Assembly (NCBI RefSeq): GCF_033473495.1 | Contig: NC_088941.1 | Location: 2,790,001-2,854,000, forward strand | Source of the DNA: Cercospora beticola | Taxonomy: Eukaryota > Ascomycota > Dothideomycetes > Mycosphaerellales > Mycosphaerellaceae | Direction: 5' to 3' | Length of the DNA stretch: 64,000 bases | Program-made: the position numbers and the translations under genes | The notes under the pieces: generated by a model | Seen by the model: only the letters and a program-made list of their open reading frames with translations | Database searches by the model: none | What the model was told of the DNA's origin: nothing | Shown: positions 45,059-56,252 of the stretch, one piece after another | Layout of the letters: every line of letters starts with the position of its first letter | Position numbering within the stretch: position 1 is the first letter of the stretch

Positions 45059-46403
45059 TTGGAGTCAAAAAGCAGGTTTCGAAGCCGTCCACACTGTAGC
45101 AGGAACTCTGCGAATCTGAAACTTGGATTGCGCTTGGCCACTGCTGAAGCTATACAATGGCGAAAACAAGACGTCTGACCATCGGTGAGCTCGGTTGGTC
45201 CAATGTAAGCATCGGCTCCCCCCTACAAAAACAGAAGGATCGAACTGATTGGCAAAGTGGTTAGGATGTGAGTTCTCACTAGGATTTCCGGTGCATCCGA
45301 GCTGAGGCTAACACCACACACAGTTCCGCTCGTCTTCGCTGCGTCGACGAGAACGCGGAAGATCTTGGTTCAAGTCCTTGACCGAGCGCATGCAGATGTT
45401 GCATTCTTTTGCTCTGGCCAGAACGTTTCTTTTGCGATCCAAAGTGCAAGTGCGCACCGCACCTTTTGGAATGGGCCATGCACCGCGTGTAATGTTGCCA
45501 AAAGCACGAGTCCTCAAATCCGGTAATATACTAGCACTCGGGCACGCCGATGGACACACGGCCAACACGCATACCGGGCCGAGCTTTGCAGCATTCCAGC
45601 GTGGTCGATCGGGAGAGTGAAGCATACAGAAATCACGACGAGGAATGCTGACATTCGGACTCTCCGTGTCGGCTTACCGAGCTGTGCCGACCTCACGCGG
45701 CATCCAATGAGACACACTCTGGAGCGATTGCGGTTTGCACAGCACTGAGCATGAATGCAACGTAGGCAGACTGCGATCAAATTGCGCTGCACCACGAGCA
45801 GACTCGCACACTCAGCAATGGTGCACACCAGGATTGAGGGAAGCTTCCTGCTCACGACAGATATTATCACCACCTACGGCTAACTCGATCGCTGACACCA
45901 GCGACTGAGACATTCTGTGCCGATTCCCGAATGACTGCGACTGCTGCCAATCGCAGCGGCATTCTCGTGCACTCGTACTCGTACAAGGTCGGACAGAGCC
46001 ATGTGAGCTTGCAGATGTCCTTGACCCCTTGCTCATCCCAATTATACACAGAGAACAAGAATCGAATCCAAATCAGTCAACGCACAGATCGAAGGTCGAG
46101 ATGCAGGCCCGACAATAAATGCCCAATCTTGTTTGTTGCCACACTCTCATGCCTGCCAGTGACCATCAACACAAACAAATTTTAGATTTGAGAGAGCTTC
46201 ACGTTCATATTGCTCGGCGTCGCGATGGAAACGCGTTCTCAGTATCTCCATCACCATCGCAACTTGCCGTCTTGAGCGGGATTCTCCTCAGCGACGAAAG
46301 TGTCAGATCGTTGCCGTGGAAGGCCCTCATTCTTTTCCCTTTTCGACCCGCTTTGGTGATCACCATGTTCTCGGGCTTGGTGTCCCTGAGACCTGGCCAG
46401 TCA
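45059..46403. other. intergenic region before the surface-protein gene
   Basis: About 1.3 kb. A TGGCAAAGTGGTTAGGATG A-box-like word (45250) and a GGTTCAAGTCC B-box-like word (45367) suggest a tRNA, but no cloverleaf closes (see rejected items). No protein gene supported. The last part holds the promoter of the gene at 46404. Confidence 0.45.
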
Positions 46404-49400
46404 ATGGCCAGAGATCTCTTTTTGTCCCTTCTTTTCACAGCAAGACTTGCTCAAGCACAACTACCGCAAGCCAGTCTGGTTGCTGGCGGTGGGGTGGACG
46501 GCACTGGGTTACCACGTAAGTCTCGGTCGTACACCAAAGTTTCATCCACATTATACTGACTTGATGAAGCTTGTCTAAATGCCGTCACGGTCACTGTTTT
46601 TCCGCCGGATTATACGGGGATTTTTGCCAGTTTGACGATACCCGGTATTCCATTGACAACATTACCGCCTTTGACATTGCCAACTGGGTTGCCTGACCTT
46701 GGACTATCATCGCTGGTGTCTGAGATTGGCGATGTGCTTCCCACCAACCTCCCTGGCGGACTGTCATCTCTCCTATCGGACATCGGCGGGGTTGTTCCCA
46801 CGAACGCAGCCGGTCTTGAGTCATTAATCTCAAACATTGGCGACGCACTACCTACACCCACTTTACCGCTCGATGTCTCCTCCTTACTATCAGAGATTGT
46901 GAACCCGACCGATCTCGTGCCCGATTTATCGCAACTGGTGCCAATCCCATCGATTACCCTTCCGCCTTTGGTATCAGGAGTTTTGGACATCGTATCAGCC
47001 GTCCTGCCAACTTCACAGCTCCCAACTCAAACACCAGTCTCCTTCGCTTGCCCGCGAGACAATGGCCAGGTCATCATCGAAAATGGACTACCTTATGTTC
47101 TCAACTGCAATGGCGCCTCGACTGGTGATGTCTTCGGCACTCGAGTCGCCTCATCCTCCTTCAACGACTGCTTCCGGGAATGTGATCAAGCCAGTGTGAC
47201 CGGTCTAGCAAATTTCTGCACCGCCTTCTACTACGTTGGAACACCCAATGGCGATGGCCCAGGAACATGTTACCTGCAGAACAGCGTCGCTCAGAGCTTC
47301 CAGGTTGCTCGAGGGTACATCAGTGCTGCACGACTGCTCAATTACATTGTTGGAGGTTTGTCGCCAATTCCTCTACTGGACTCCGCGAGCAGCATCATAG
47401 TGTCCATACCTGCCGGCTTGACCATTCCAACAGGACTGCCTACACTCCCGATTCCGTCTTTGCCGCTCAGCCTACCACCTCTTCCGTCGGACATTCTGCA
47501 ATTGACGACGGCGTTGCCTCCTCTCACAGACTTGGTGCCTGGATTGGAATCCTTGCTGCCTACAGGACTCCCTCTGAGCGATTTGACGAATGTGGTTCCG
47601 GGTCTGACGAGCTTGTTGGGCGAAGTTATACCCACAGGACTTCCATTGAGTGACTTGACGAATGTGGTGCCAGGACTGACATCCCTGCTGGGCGAGGTCG
47701 TGCCGACGGGACTTCCACTCAGCGACTTGACCAACTTGGTGCCTGGCTTGACTTCATTGCTCAACCCAGACTTGCCCCTACCGACTGAGCTCCCGTTGAG
47801 CGATCTGACGGGTCTCATACCTGGATTGACTACATTGCTACCAACAGGCTTGCCTCTTCCGACTGAGCTGCCATTGAGCGAACTCACAAATCTTATCCCG
47901 GGCTTGACTACACTGCTGCCAACAGACTTGCCGCTGCCAACTGCGCTCCCAATCAGCGACCTGACCAACCTTATTCCAGGTCTGACTACATTGCTGCCTA
48001 CAAACTTGCCTCTTCCCTCCGAATTGCCACTGAGCGACCTCACGAACCTCGTACCAGGTTTGACGTCTTTGCTGGATGGCGTACTGCCAACAGCCTTGCC
48101 AGTCACAACAGCCTTGGCTCCATTACCAGATGCTCTGTCATCCATCATCAGCGGCTTGGGTTGCAATGTCAATGCCCTTCTTACGGCTCTTGGCCTCTCG
48201 GGCAACGACTCCATAGTGTCTGCCATCCTCGCCGGACCTACGGGTAATATCTGCTCGCAGCTGTCTGGTCTTCCAACAGTCCGTCCGACTTTGCCTCTGT
48301 CAACGCCAAGCATCTCCGTACCATCTGGCTTGCCGTTGACGACTGCTGTACCGTCGCTGAGCATCCCATCACTCAGCGTTCCATCATCTGGTTTGCCGTC
48401 GCTCAGCGTGCCTTCGCTCACTGTGCCATCACTGAGTGCACCATCTCTCAGTGGACCATCACTCAGCGTACCAACGCTGAGTGCGCCATCGCTCAGTGCG
48501 CCATCATTGAGTGTACCATCACTCAGCGCCCCATCATTGAGCGTACCCTCGCTCAGCGCACCTTCCCTCAGCTCTCCCGGCAACCCCTTCACCAACCTTC
48601 CAGGCCTTGTATCATCCCGATCATCAGCAGCAGCAGCATCAAGCTCTACCATCCCCGAACTCTCCCTCCCCACCTCAACTCGCCGCCCAGTCTTCAACTG
48701 CCCCGCAGACAACGGCCTCAGCTACGTCGCCCCCTCCGGCCAAGCCTTCACAATCCGCTGCCGCACAAACTACATCGGCTACGACCTCGCCTCTTCCCCT
48801 CAACCCAACCTCTTCTCCTGCGCAAACTCCTGTGCATTCGTTCCAGGTTGTTCCGGCGTGAGCTACGACGCTCAAACATCTCTCTGCTTCTACAAATCTA
48901 GTGTCGGATCCGGAACTCCGAGCTTGATAACAGATGGCGCTGCGCCTGTGAACTTGGATTGTCCGGCTGGAAACGGATTGACATATACGGACTTCTCCGG
49001 AGCGAATTATCAGGTTTTCTGTAATGTTACGTTTCCGGCGAGTACGAATGTTACTTCAAATATCAATGCTGGAGGCGCCATCACTGCGAGAGGAGAGTCA
49101 CTTATGCATCGAGCAAGACAGGCTGCTGTGGCTGTGCCAGCAGCGCCAGGAGTGCCGGACATCATTCGCTGCAGTATTCAGTGCTCTGTCATGGAAGACT
49201 GCGAGGCAGTGACGCAGCAGAACAACGAATGTGTCTTCATCTCCAATCTAGGCAACTCAGCGACTGGATCGACTATCGCAGATTCTGTGGTCTTGGTTGG
49301 AAGACAGATCAATGATGGCTCTGGAGCTACGAGTACTTCGGTTGTGACTGGAATTCCTACTCAAGCGAGCACGAGGCAGGCTTCTGCGATCAACAATGCT

Positions 49401-50138
49401 CCGACGACTACGACTACGACGACAGCTGTTTTGCCTCCGCTGCCGACATTGCTGCCGCCAGCCAATTCGGCGACATCACAGGATTGTGGTCTGCTAGGTC
49501 TGAACTGTGGTCCAACTCGCTCGCAATCTACTGCAGCGCCCGCCTCAGCTTCAACAGGTGCTGGTGGAGCCATCTCGGCATATCCTCCAGGTGCGAGCCC
49601 AACCACATCCGCTTCTGGCCCAGCAGCAGCTAGTAGCTCAACTAGTCGGGATTGTGGCCTCCTTGGTCTCAATTGCATTGGTGGCAACAACCCAGGTGGA
49701 GGTAATAACGCTCCAACTTCGACACCAACCGCAGCGTCGAATTCCCCACCTGTAGCCGCAAGTAGCTCAACTTCGCGAGACTGTGGCCTTCTGGGTCTCA
49801 ACTGTATTGGCGGAAACCAAGGTGGTGGCAATAATGCTCCATCTCCGAGCACAGCATCGGGCGGTGCACAGACGGTCGCCGTCACACCTCTGCCTGCGTC
49901 GATCACGACTAGCACAACTCGAAGCACGAGTTACTCCCAGCTCACCACAGTCCTTCCAGTGACGACAGTGACAACCACCTCGACATTCACGTACTGCAAC
50001 GTTGGGCCGAACAACTTCACATCTTGTATCTCGACAGTGGTAGTACGAACTCCAACTCCGACATCCAGCACACGGAGCTCCACAGCTACCACATCAACCC
50101 GGAGGGATTGTGGGCTGCTGGGCCTCAACTGCATATAG
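46404..50138 (+). CDS. large secreted repeat-rich wall/surface protein
   Basis: Two exons (46404-46515, 46570-50138) give 1226 residues. An in-frame ATG 39 bp earlier would add 13 residues and is less likely, because MARDLFLSLLFTARLAQAQ is a good signal peptide. Layout: Leu/Pro/Thr-rich N-terminus; an apple/PAN-like cysteine segment (FACPRDNGQVIIENGLPY ... CFRECDQ); seven or so copies of a 24-26-residue LSDLTNLVPGLTSLL..LPTELP repeat; a pentapeptide zone of SVPSL/SAPSL units. Two more apple-like segments follow (FNCPADNGLSYV; LDCPAGNGLTYT), then a Ser/Thr-rich stalk with four copies of DCGLLGLNC, the last one ending the protein. No GPI or TM anchor is obvious. Role inferred as extracellular matrix, adhesion or wall. 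Heavy O-glycosylation is likely. Confidence 0.82.
47560..48110 (+). repeat. coding minisatellite, 24-26-residue LSDLTN..PGLTSLL repeat
   Basis: Tandem in-frame copies of about 72-78 bp inside the surface-protein gene. Copies vary at synonymous and hydrophobic positions (VVPGLTSLLGEV, LIPGLTTLLPTG, LVPGLTSLLDGV), so the array is not recent. Such arrays change length readily between strains. Confidence 0.85.
48300..48590 (+). repeat. coding pentapeptide repeat (S-V/A-P-S-L)
   Basis: A 15-bp tandem repeat with core CCATCACTGAGTGCA encodes alternating SVPSL and SAPSL units, with a few SGPSL. The low-complexity sequence also leaves the opposite strand open over 47342-48712, which is not a gene. 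Confidence 0.85.
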
Positions 50139-50247
50139 GACTTGGACAGGTCGTGATGCGAATCTTGTATAGTGTACAGTGCTCTTCATGGAGCTGGTCT
50201 TTCGCAAGCGCGGCGTTGGGCGGATATTCAGAGAAGCGGGCGAGCTC

Positions 50248-51177
50248 TCATGTTCCGATCTTGGTAATTAGATCTTTCGTAATCGTCTCGAAAAGAGGCT
50301 GTAGAGAGCAAGCAGTATACTTGTCTACCAACAATCCTTCCGTACTCGCTTCCTCTTCAGCTTGCATATCGCGTCCTTGGATAATCGTGCCTTGAGGATA
50401 ACTCGGTCGCTTGCCTTCCTCGATTAGGCGAATGAACATCGGGTCGATAGGAATACTTCCAAGGAAATCGACGTTGAACTCTTGCGCCATGGCTTGTCCT
50501 CCACCTTTGGAGAAGACATTTGTGCATTCGGAGCAATTCGGACATACGAAGCCTGCCATGTTTTCTATGACTCCGAGGATTTTCACGCTGACTTTTCGGC
50601 AGAAGTTGATTTCTTTTTTGACGTCGCTGACGCTGATTGCTTGTGGGGTTGTGACGATTACTGCGCCGGCTAGTTGTTCTTGTGTCGCAGATTTGAGTAG
50701 TGTCTCGACAAGAGAGATGTGCTCGTCGCTTGTGCCCGGTGGAGTATCGATGAGGAGGTAATCGAGTTGTCCCCATTGTACATCTGTGAGGAATTGTCGA
50801 ATCATGGCTGTCTTTTTCGGTCCGCGCCATACGACTGCATCGCCTCTGTTCGCGAGGAGGAAGCCGAGGGACATTGCTCCCAGCTTCCCTACCCTCGTTG
50901 CTTGTACATTTGTCTGTTCGCCATTGCTCCCATTTTGCTGCTCTCTTGCTTCATGTATCGGCACCGGAAGCCAACCTCCAGGCGCCTGCGTGACTTTCGA
51001 GTTTTCTATGCCGAGGAATCGGGGTATCGAAGGTCCGGTGAGATCGACATCGAGGACGCCGACGGAGTGGCCTTGGAGGGACAGCGAGAGGGCAAGCTGG
51101 GTGGTGACGCTGGATTTCCCGACGCCGCCTTTGCCCGATAGGACGAGCACGATCTTCTTGATGTCGCTCAGTGACAT
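50248..51177 (-). CDS. cfd1: cytosolic Fe-S cluster assembly scaffold Cfd1
   Basis: One exon, 309 residues. This is a Mrp/NBP35-family P-loop NTPase: deviant Walker [21 protein letters not shown] (about 12-31), [49 protein letters not shown] and the bridging cluster motif CPNC followed by SEC (about 213-219). It lacks the N-terminal four-cysteine ferredoxin-like extension of Nbp35, so it is Cfd1 rather than Nbp35. Cfd1 and Nbp35 form the cytosolic scaffold that assembles 4Fe-4S clusters for nuclear and cytosolic proteins. An Asn/Gln-rich insertion (about 81-92, [12 protein letters not shown]) is the only oddity. It ends 110 bp from the stop of the convergent surface-protein gene. Confidence 0.94.
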   Translation of the reverse strand: MSLSDIKKIVLVLSGKGGVGKSSVTTQLALSLSLQGHSVGVLDVDLTGPSIPRFLGIENSKVTQAPGGWLPVPIHEAREQQNGSNGEQTNVQATRVGKLGAMSLGFLLANRGDAVVWRGPKKTAMIRQFLTDVQWGQLDYLLIDTPPGTSDEHISLVETLLKSATQEQLAGAVIVTTPQAISVSDVKKEINFCRKVSVKILGVIENMAGFVCPNCSECTNVFSKGGGQAMAQEFNVDFLGSIPIDPMFIRLIEEGKRPSYPQGTIIQGRDMQAEEEASTEGLLVDKYTACSLQPLFETITKDLITKIGT

Positions 51178-51955
51178 CTCTGCGGCGTGTCGTTGAGGTG
51201 CAGAGATGTCGTGTGGCGGATTGTGGGAAATGTGTTTGGATGTTCTTCGCTGGTGCTTAGAAATGTCGTCGGAACATGGCCGATGACGGAGTTGTGGAGG
51301 GGCATCGAGACTTCCACTTCAGACTTCACTTCTTCTCGGCTCGCTACTTTGATGTCTTATTGGTTCAGCTACATGTACCTTCCATGAGCCGGTATTGACA
51401 GAAGCAGATTCAACGGAGCGATTTTGAAGATGTTGTGTCGTCTGTCATTGCGAAGATGGAGTGGACGCTATGTGAGAGGACACACGCCTCCGACGATTTC
51501 AACATTTTCCAGAAAGTCATCAATCGGAGATACCGTCATACTGGACGCATCGGTCAACCGAACAACTCAAAAGCTCGCAAGCATTATTGAATGATATCCA
51601 AGATGTGCCCTAAGAGGTATCAGAGGGACTGGAGCTCTTTCGGACACCTCACCGTCGTCCCACCACTTTTGTCTCACGAAACCCTAAGCACTGACAAACA
51701 ACCCTGACGCGTCCCGACAGGCAAAACATGGCTTCCGACTCCGAGCGCGTACCCGTCCTCCGAGTCCAAGACATCGCAACTTCTGTGGAACATACATATA
51801 CTCCCAGTCCCCGATCCCATCTGCCGTGGTTGGCAGACTGCTGCGCAATACCATGGGCGTGATGGACTTTCACTGCTGCTCCGAAACACCGTCAATGCCT
51901 GCGTCTCCAACGCGCCATCGTAAAGCTCGGCCACGCGCCGCGGATCTGACTTGAG
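51178..51955. other. intergenic region upstream of Cfd1
   Basis: Promoter side of Cfd1. An ATG at 51728 opens a 44-codon frame (MASDSERVPVLRVQDIA) without family features that ends at a TGA. No gene supported. Confidence 0.4.
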
Positions 51956-52411
51956 CGGCCACCAAGCGTGAACCTGGAGACGCGACATATGAAGTCGCTG
52001 CGGTCAAGATCATCGATGAGATAGAGGTGCCACGTCTCGTGTTCGGCACAGGCTCCTTGATGCGACGGAACGAAGGCCACACGCGCCCACTCCCAACCGA
52101 TAGCAGCAAAGAAGTTCGCCAAGCTGTTGCAGCAGGGTTTCGACATTTCAATACTGGTGATTCTGTGCACAAGTGAAGATAGCGCTTTTCGAGCCCTCTT
52201 AGGGATATGGCCTCAGGCGAGATAACCTTTCGATTGGCATCAGGCCCATCACTTATGCTGGGACGAGATGTAAAGGCGGAGAGGGTGTTATCGCCGCGGC
52301 ACAGGATCTACTCAACACCGAATTACAGAAGCTATCGCTACGCAATGGTGTGAGTCAAGCGGTATTACTACCAGTCTGGGCGGATCCTCGTCAGAAGGCA
52401 TTCTTGTAACG
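51956..52411 (+). pseudogene. decayed aldo-keto reductase
   Basis: Starting after a TGA, the frame reads ATYEVAAVKIIDEIEVPRLV, then FGTGSLM and EVRQAVAAGFRHFNTG. This is the beta1-alpha1-beta2 start of an aldo-keto reductase (P-L-FGTG, then GFRHFNT for G-RHIDTA). Removing a possible 46-bp intron (GTGATT...CTCTTAG) gives N-T-G-Y-G-L and continues to DLLNTELQKLSL and VSQAVLLPVWADP, as in the family's alpha4-beta4 segment, before a TAA. There is no initiating ATG in frame, the catalytic Tyr/Lys region is not intact and the C-terminal half is absent, so this looks like a relic. Confidence 0.45.
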
Positions 52412-52434
52412 AGTACTTCGAAGGCTGGCAGTCG

Positions 52435-52872
52435 TTGTCTACTCGAGAACAAGTTCTATCTAATGATGTTCCCGATAGCACAGAGCAGTCTCCGGAGGCT
52501 GCCAGATTCGAAGGCGAAGTGTTTTACATGCATCAACCCGTGGAGAAGGCGCCGGCTGCCGCAAGCGATGGAGCTGAAGCAAAGATGTTGCCCCTGGTCT
52601 ACAATCCCGCAGAGTTGAGCAAGACATCTATCTCTGAAGATGTTGCTCACAGCAAACTACTGTATGCAAACGAATACACGCTCTTCGTACAGCAATACGA
52701 GCACTTTGCCAAGATCTGTGACAAGCACGCGTCTGAGTGCATTCCACACGTTATTGTGCGGCCAGATTCGTGGGACCGTGATCTCACAAACGGTGCAGGA
52801 ATAACCGAGAGCTGGCAAGCTGCATTGCCCCGTTCAGTACGACACGAAGCAGGGATCGCACAGAAAGAGTGA
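52435..52872 (+). pseudogene. open frame of unknown origin, no ATG start
   Basis: About 145 open codons with protein-like composition (LVYNPAELSKTSISEDVAHS, LFVQQYEHFAKICDKHASEC, PHVIVRPDSWDRD) ending at TGA. The nominal start is a TTG; the frame extends upstream to a stop near 52350. It follows the aldo-keto reductase relic but does not match that family's C-terminus. It may be an internal exon or remnant of another gene. Unrecognised. Confidence 0.25.
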
Positions 52873-53265
52873 TCAGGGGAATTGGGGCTTAGGGCTCCGG
52901 CACTTGCTGCCGGCAGCATTCGGTCTTTAGATGTTTCATACCCTGCACAGTTTCGACAACACCGCCTCACCTAGCCCCTGTTACCTGGAGGACTGCAGAG
53001 CGTAATGCATGTATAAGAGCAGGTGAGAGAAGTGGCTGGATGTCGAGCATATCAGATTCCATTTCATCGAAATTCTCCAGCTTGTTTGAGCATTGCTCCT
53101 GCTCAATATTCGGTTTAGCTCGAGAGCCTGCAACCATCGCCGACCAAATATACAGTATACCTGACGGGACTCCTGACAATTACCACAGCACTCTCGATCA
53201 GAACCTTACAACCTGCTTTAGACTTCGAATTTCAGCACACTCTTCATCAACACCGACCACCCAGA
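52873..53265. promoter_or_regulatory. upstream region of FAD monooxygenase
   Basis: About 390 bp with no gene seen; it contains TATACAGTATA at about 53149-53159, roughly 110 bp before the ATG, a possible TATA element. Confidence 0.4.
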
Positions 53266-54874
53266 ATGTCCACCTTCAAAGTCATCATAATCGGCGGCGG
53301 CCTCTCCGGCAACGTCCTCGCCAACGGCCTCATGCAATCCAACATCGAAGTCCAAGTCTACGAACGAATGTCCCAACACAGCCGTCGCGAAGGCTACCAA
53401 ATCCGGCTCGGAGAAAACGCCCTAATCGGCATGCGGGCCTGTCTCCCCCAAGAAGTCCTCTCCCGCGTCATAAGCAAAATGGGCCGCCACGGAGGAAAAC
53501 GAGATTTGGCTCCTGTGATTTATTCGACTGGGTTTGAGAAACTTTGTGATTTGAGCAAGTTGCCGGCTTATCCCAAGAGTGCGCCGATTAACCGGGGAGT
53601 GCTGAGGGATGTTTTGGCGGAGCCGGTTGAGAGGGCGGGGAGGATGGTGTACGAGAAGCAGTTTGAGAGGTATGGAATTGTGAAGGAGGATCATGGGGAA
53701 CGGGTGAGAGTTGTGTTTGGGGATGGGACGAGTGAGATCTGTGATATTTTGATTGGGGCCGATGGGTCGCATTCGAGGGTCAGGAAACTGCCTGCTGGAG
53801 TTGGTGTGATTCTGTGACTGACAATATGACAGGTTAATGCTACGCTTGGACTCAAGAATCTTAGAGCTATGGACGACAAGATCTCGTTTATCGTCAAGAG
53901 TGATCTGAAGACTGCACAGCTCTTGACCATGAGTCATGAGATTCTGCAGACTTCTCTTGCAACAATGGATGATGAGATGGTGTTGTTTTGGGCTAGTAAG
54001 TTTTGCTTCGCAGTTGTACCACCGCAAAATTTCTTCGTGGGCTGTCGTACTGATCGATCGCAGCATATTTGCCAGACAAAGTCGACACCTCCAATGCCGA
54101 AGCCATTCGCCAATACCAAAAAGACATACCTGTCGACGATGAGATGTCTTCATGCATGCTCGTCATGACCTTCCTGTCGAAAGTCGTTCCAGAAGGCATT
54201 GCCTCAGCTTCAAGCGAGGAGAAGTGGGAGTTCATGCGAAAGAAGATCGCCAATTGGTCACCTTACTAGTATGTTCCTTCAGATTTCCTGCAATCGAAGC
54301 TGACGAACTTCTAGCACCGAGGCGATGAACGCAGTGAAAGGCGAAGACATCTACTGCTTCACCCCACGAGAGAGCTCAGAACCTGCATTAGGTTGCAGAG
54401 ACCAAGTAGCGAACCCTGAGATACCGGAACGCGGACATCCTCGTGTGTGGTTGTTGGGAGATGCGATTCATGCAATGCTTCCAGGACGGTAAGTCGCACA
54501 CACCGTAGCCATCATTGCGCGAACAGTCTCCGACTGACGCTCTCCACAGAGGCATGGGAGGCAACCAAGCCATCCTGGACACATCCGTCATGCTTCCGCT
54601 CCTAAAACAACTCGCCGAAGAATCGACATCTTACCTTCCTGAGTCACGAATCAGGAAAGCATGCAATGATTGCGAAAGGCAGGTTATACCAAGGGTCTTC
54701 CCATGGGTCCGGAAAAGCAGTCAATTGTCGCATGCCTTCGACAGCGGTAAGCTCACGACGAGGCTGATGTTTCGTGCGATCAATCTTGGGGTACTGCTGT
54801 TGCGGGCTGTGTATGCTGTGGTTGGGGTCTTTGTTGACATACAGCCGGCTGTCCCGCCTGAGCTGGAGAACTGA
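53266..54874 (+). CDS. FAD-dependent monooxygenase (aromatic-hydroxylase type)
   Basis: Five exons (53266-53778, 53833-53995, 54064-54268, 54315-54488, 54550-54874) give 459 residues. Motifs: dinucleotide-binding VIIIGGGLSGNVLANGL (about 6-22) with the following YER; DILIGADGSHSR (about 160-171), the DG motif; and the second FAD motif LLGDAIHAMLPGRGMGGNQA (about 343-362), whose two halves join across intron 4. The first junction (HSR to VNATLGLKNL) reproduces the GADGS-S--N--LGLNN pattern of the family. A hydrophobic C-terminal segment (INLGVLLLRAVYAVVGVFV) may touch a membrane. Such enzymes hydroxylate or epoxidise small molecules in degradation or secondary metabolism. It is tail-to-tail with a metallo-beta-lactamase-fold gene. 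Substrate unknown. Confidence 0.88.
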
Positions 54875-54980
54875 GGTAGCCCTCTGTATTTTGTGGTCGG
54901 TCGCTTTGTCACACGTGGTCGGGAAAGAGTTGACCGATCTAAGATGGTAGAATAGTAGGCGGTTTCCGAGTATCAGTCTA

Positions 54981-56252
54981 TCATTCAAATGCTGATTTTG
55001 ACCTTAGAGGGCTTGGATGAGAAATTGGATTGCAATATATCAGAAGAGCTCGTAGCCTCGAGCTGGCTCCATATCCAATACTCGGCACCTGGACTTGCTC
55101 TCTATCAAGTCCTTCGCACCAGATGTGTTCGATCGATATGGTGGTATTGGACTGTTGACTAATTAGCGCGATCTCACAGGAAGCCTTTGTCAATGGAGGT
55201 GGATACCTCTCGTCGTGCAAGCACCAAATGACAGTTTTTGGATATCCTAGCCATTCACACTCTTCGACAAGAAAATCCGCCGCACTGCCTTCGTAAGGCC
55301 GACCATTCAAGTTCACTTCTCCAGCAGCTCCGAGAATAGCAACATCCGGCTTTGGCCGCACTGTCTTCATGATTCCATCATAGCACCCCAGATGTGCGTT
55401 CCAGAGAATCGCCTTCGCATTATGCGACGGGCCACCGGCGCGAAAGTTGTACATCAGCTGGCCACCATCGCAGTGGGAGAATTTGTTCTCTGGATCCTCG
55501 AAATACTCTATCATGGCCTTCATGCCAGGGTCCTGCTGTGCTTCAGGCGGAAGAATTTTGCCTAGTCGGAGGAGTCCCCATCGCATGGCATAGTTCATGT
55601 CGAGAGTGGACTTCCATTCATTGGCAGGCTTGGGTTGTGGATCTGTGAGATCAAATTCATCTTTGTGCGAACCGGGAGTGATCAAGCAGTGCAACGAGGG
55701 CCAGATGTCGACGGCCGCAGATGCGAGAGCAGGATCTGGGCGTGGAGGTGCGCCTGGAAAACGCGGACCAGGTGCAAGACCTTCGCCTTCGGCTGCCTTT
55801 GACCAGACTTCTTTCGAAAACAGAGGAACTCGTTCTCCACCAGCGACACATATCAGCTGATCTTCCGGTACGCCGGCATCACGAAGGATTCGAATCGTCT
55901 CCGGGTTTCCAATAACTCGGGCACCTGTCCTGATGGCGAGTTTGTCTGCTCCAGGCAGGCTTTCATCTCTCTTAGATCTTGATCAACCTGTTGCATGGAC
56001 AGATGGGCTTACTGATCAAAATGGGCATGAGAAATGCAAATGTAATCGGCTTTCTCCACATCGTCGATGTTGATGTATTTCTTGTGGGCTTTCGATCGCT
56101 CCAGCCAAGTATCGAGGAATATGGTCAGACCATTGATGTCCAACCGAAACGTCGTTGTTCCTTTCTCTTCATTAGTCGTGGCCGGAGCCTCCACAGCGGG
56201 GGTGGGGCTTACCGAAGTAGGTCAGCGTAGCTTCTACCGATTTCGATGCCAT
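54981..56252 (-). CDS. metallo-beta-lactamase-fold hydrolase
   Basis: Three exons on the minus strand (56213-56252, 56013-56160, 54981-55959) give 388 residues. The spliced start reads MASKSVEATLTYFGTTTFRL, then GLTIFLDTWLER and YICISHAHFDHLPGAD. The HxHxDH zinc motif is completed only when intron 2 is removed, which confirms the model. Later parts include GARVIGNPETIRILRDAGVP, VAGGERVPLF, CLITPGSH, LGAAGEVNLNGRPY and KTVIWCLHDERYPPP, which supply further metal ligands. Length suits the fungal UlaG/L-ascorbate-lactonase-like hypothetical group. Cytosolic; substrate unknown. Only 106 bp separate its stop from that of the FAD monooxygenase, so a shared pathway is possible but unproven. Confidence 0.85.

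Noticed and set aside
45180..45400. Possible intron-containing tRNA (A-box word at 45250, GGTTCAAGTCC at 45367)
   Set aside because: The T-stem has two mismatches out of five, the D-stem does not close and no matching acceptor stem lies at a usable distance.
47342..48712. 456-codon open frame on the minus strand inside the surface-protein gene
   Set aside because: It is the mirror of in-frame low-complexity repeats on the plus strand; its translation is equally repetitive (SDGTLNDGA type) with no independent signal.
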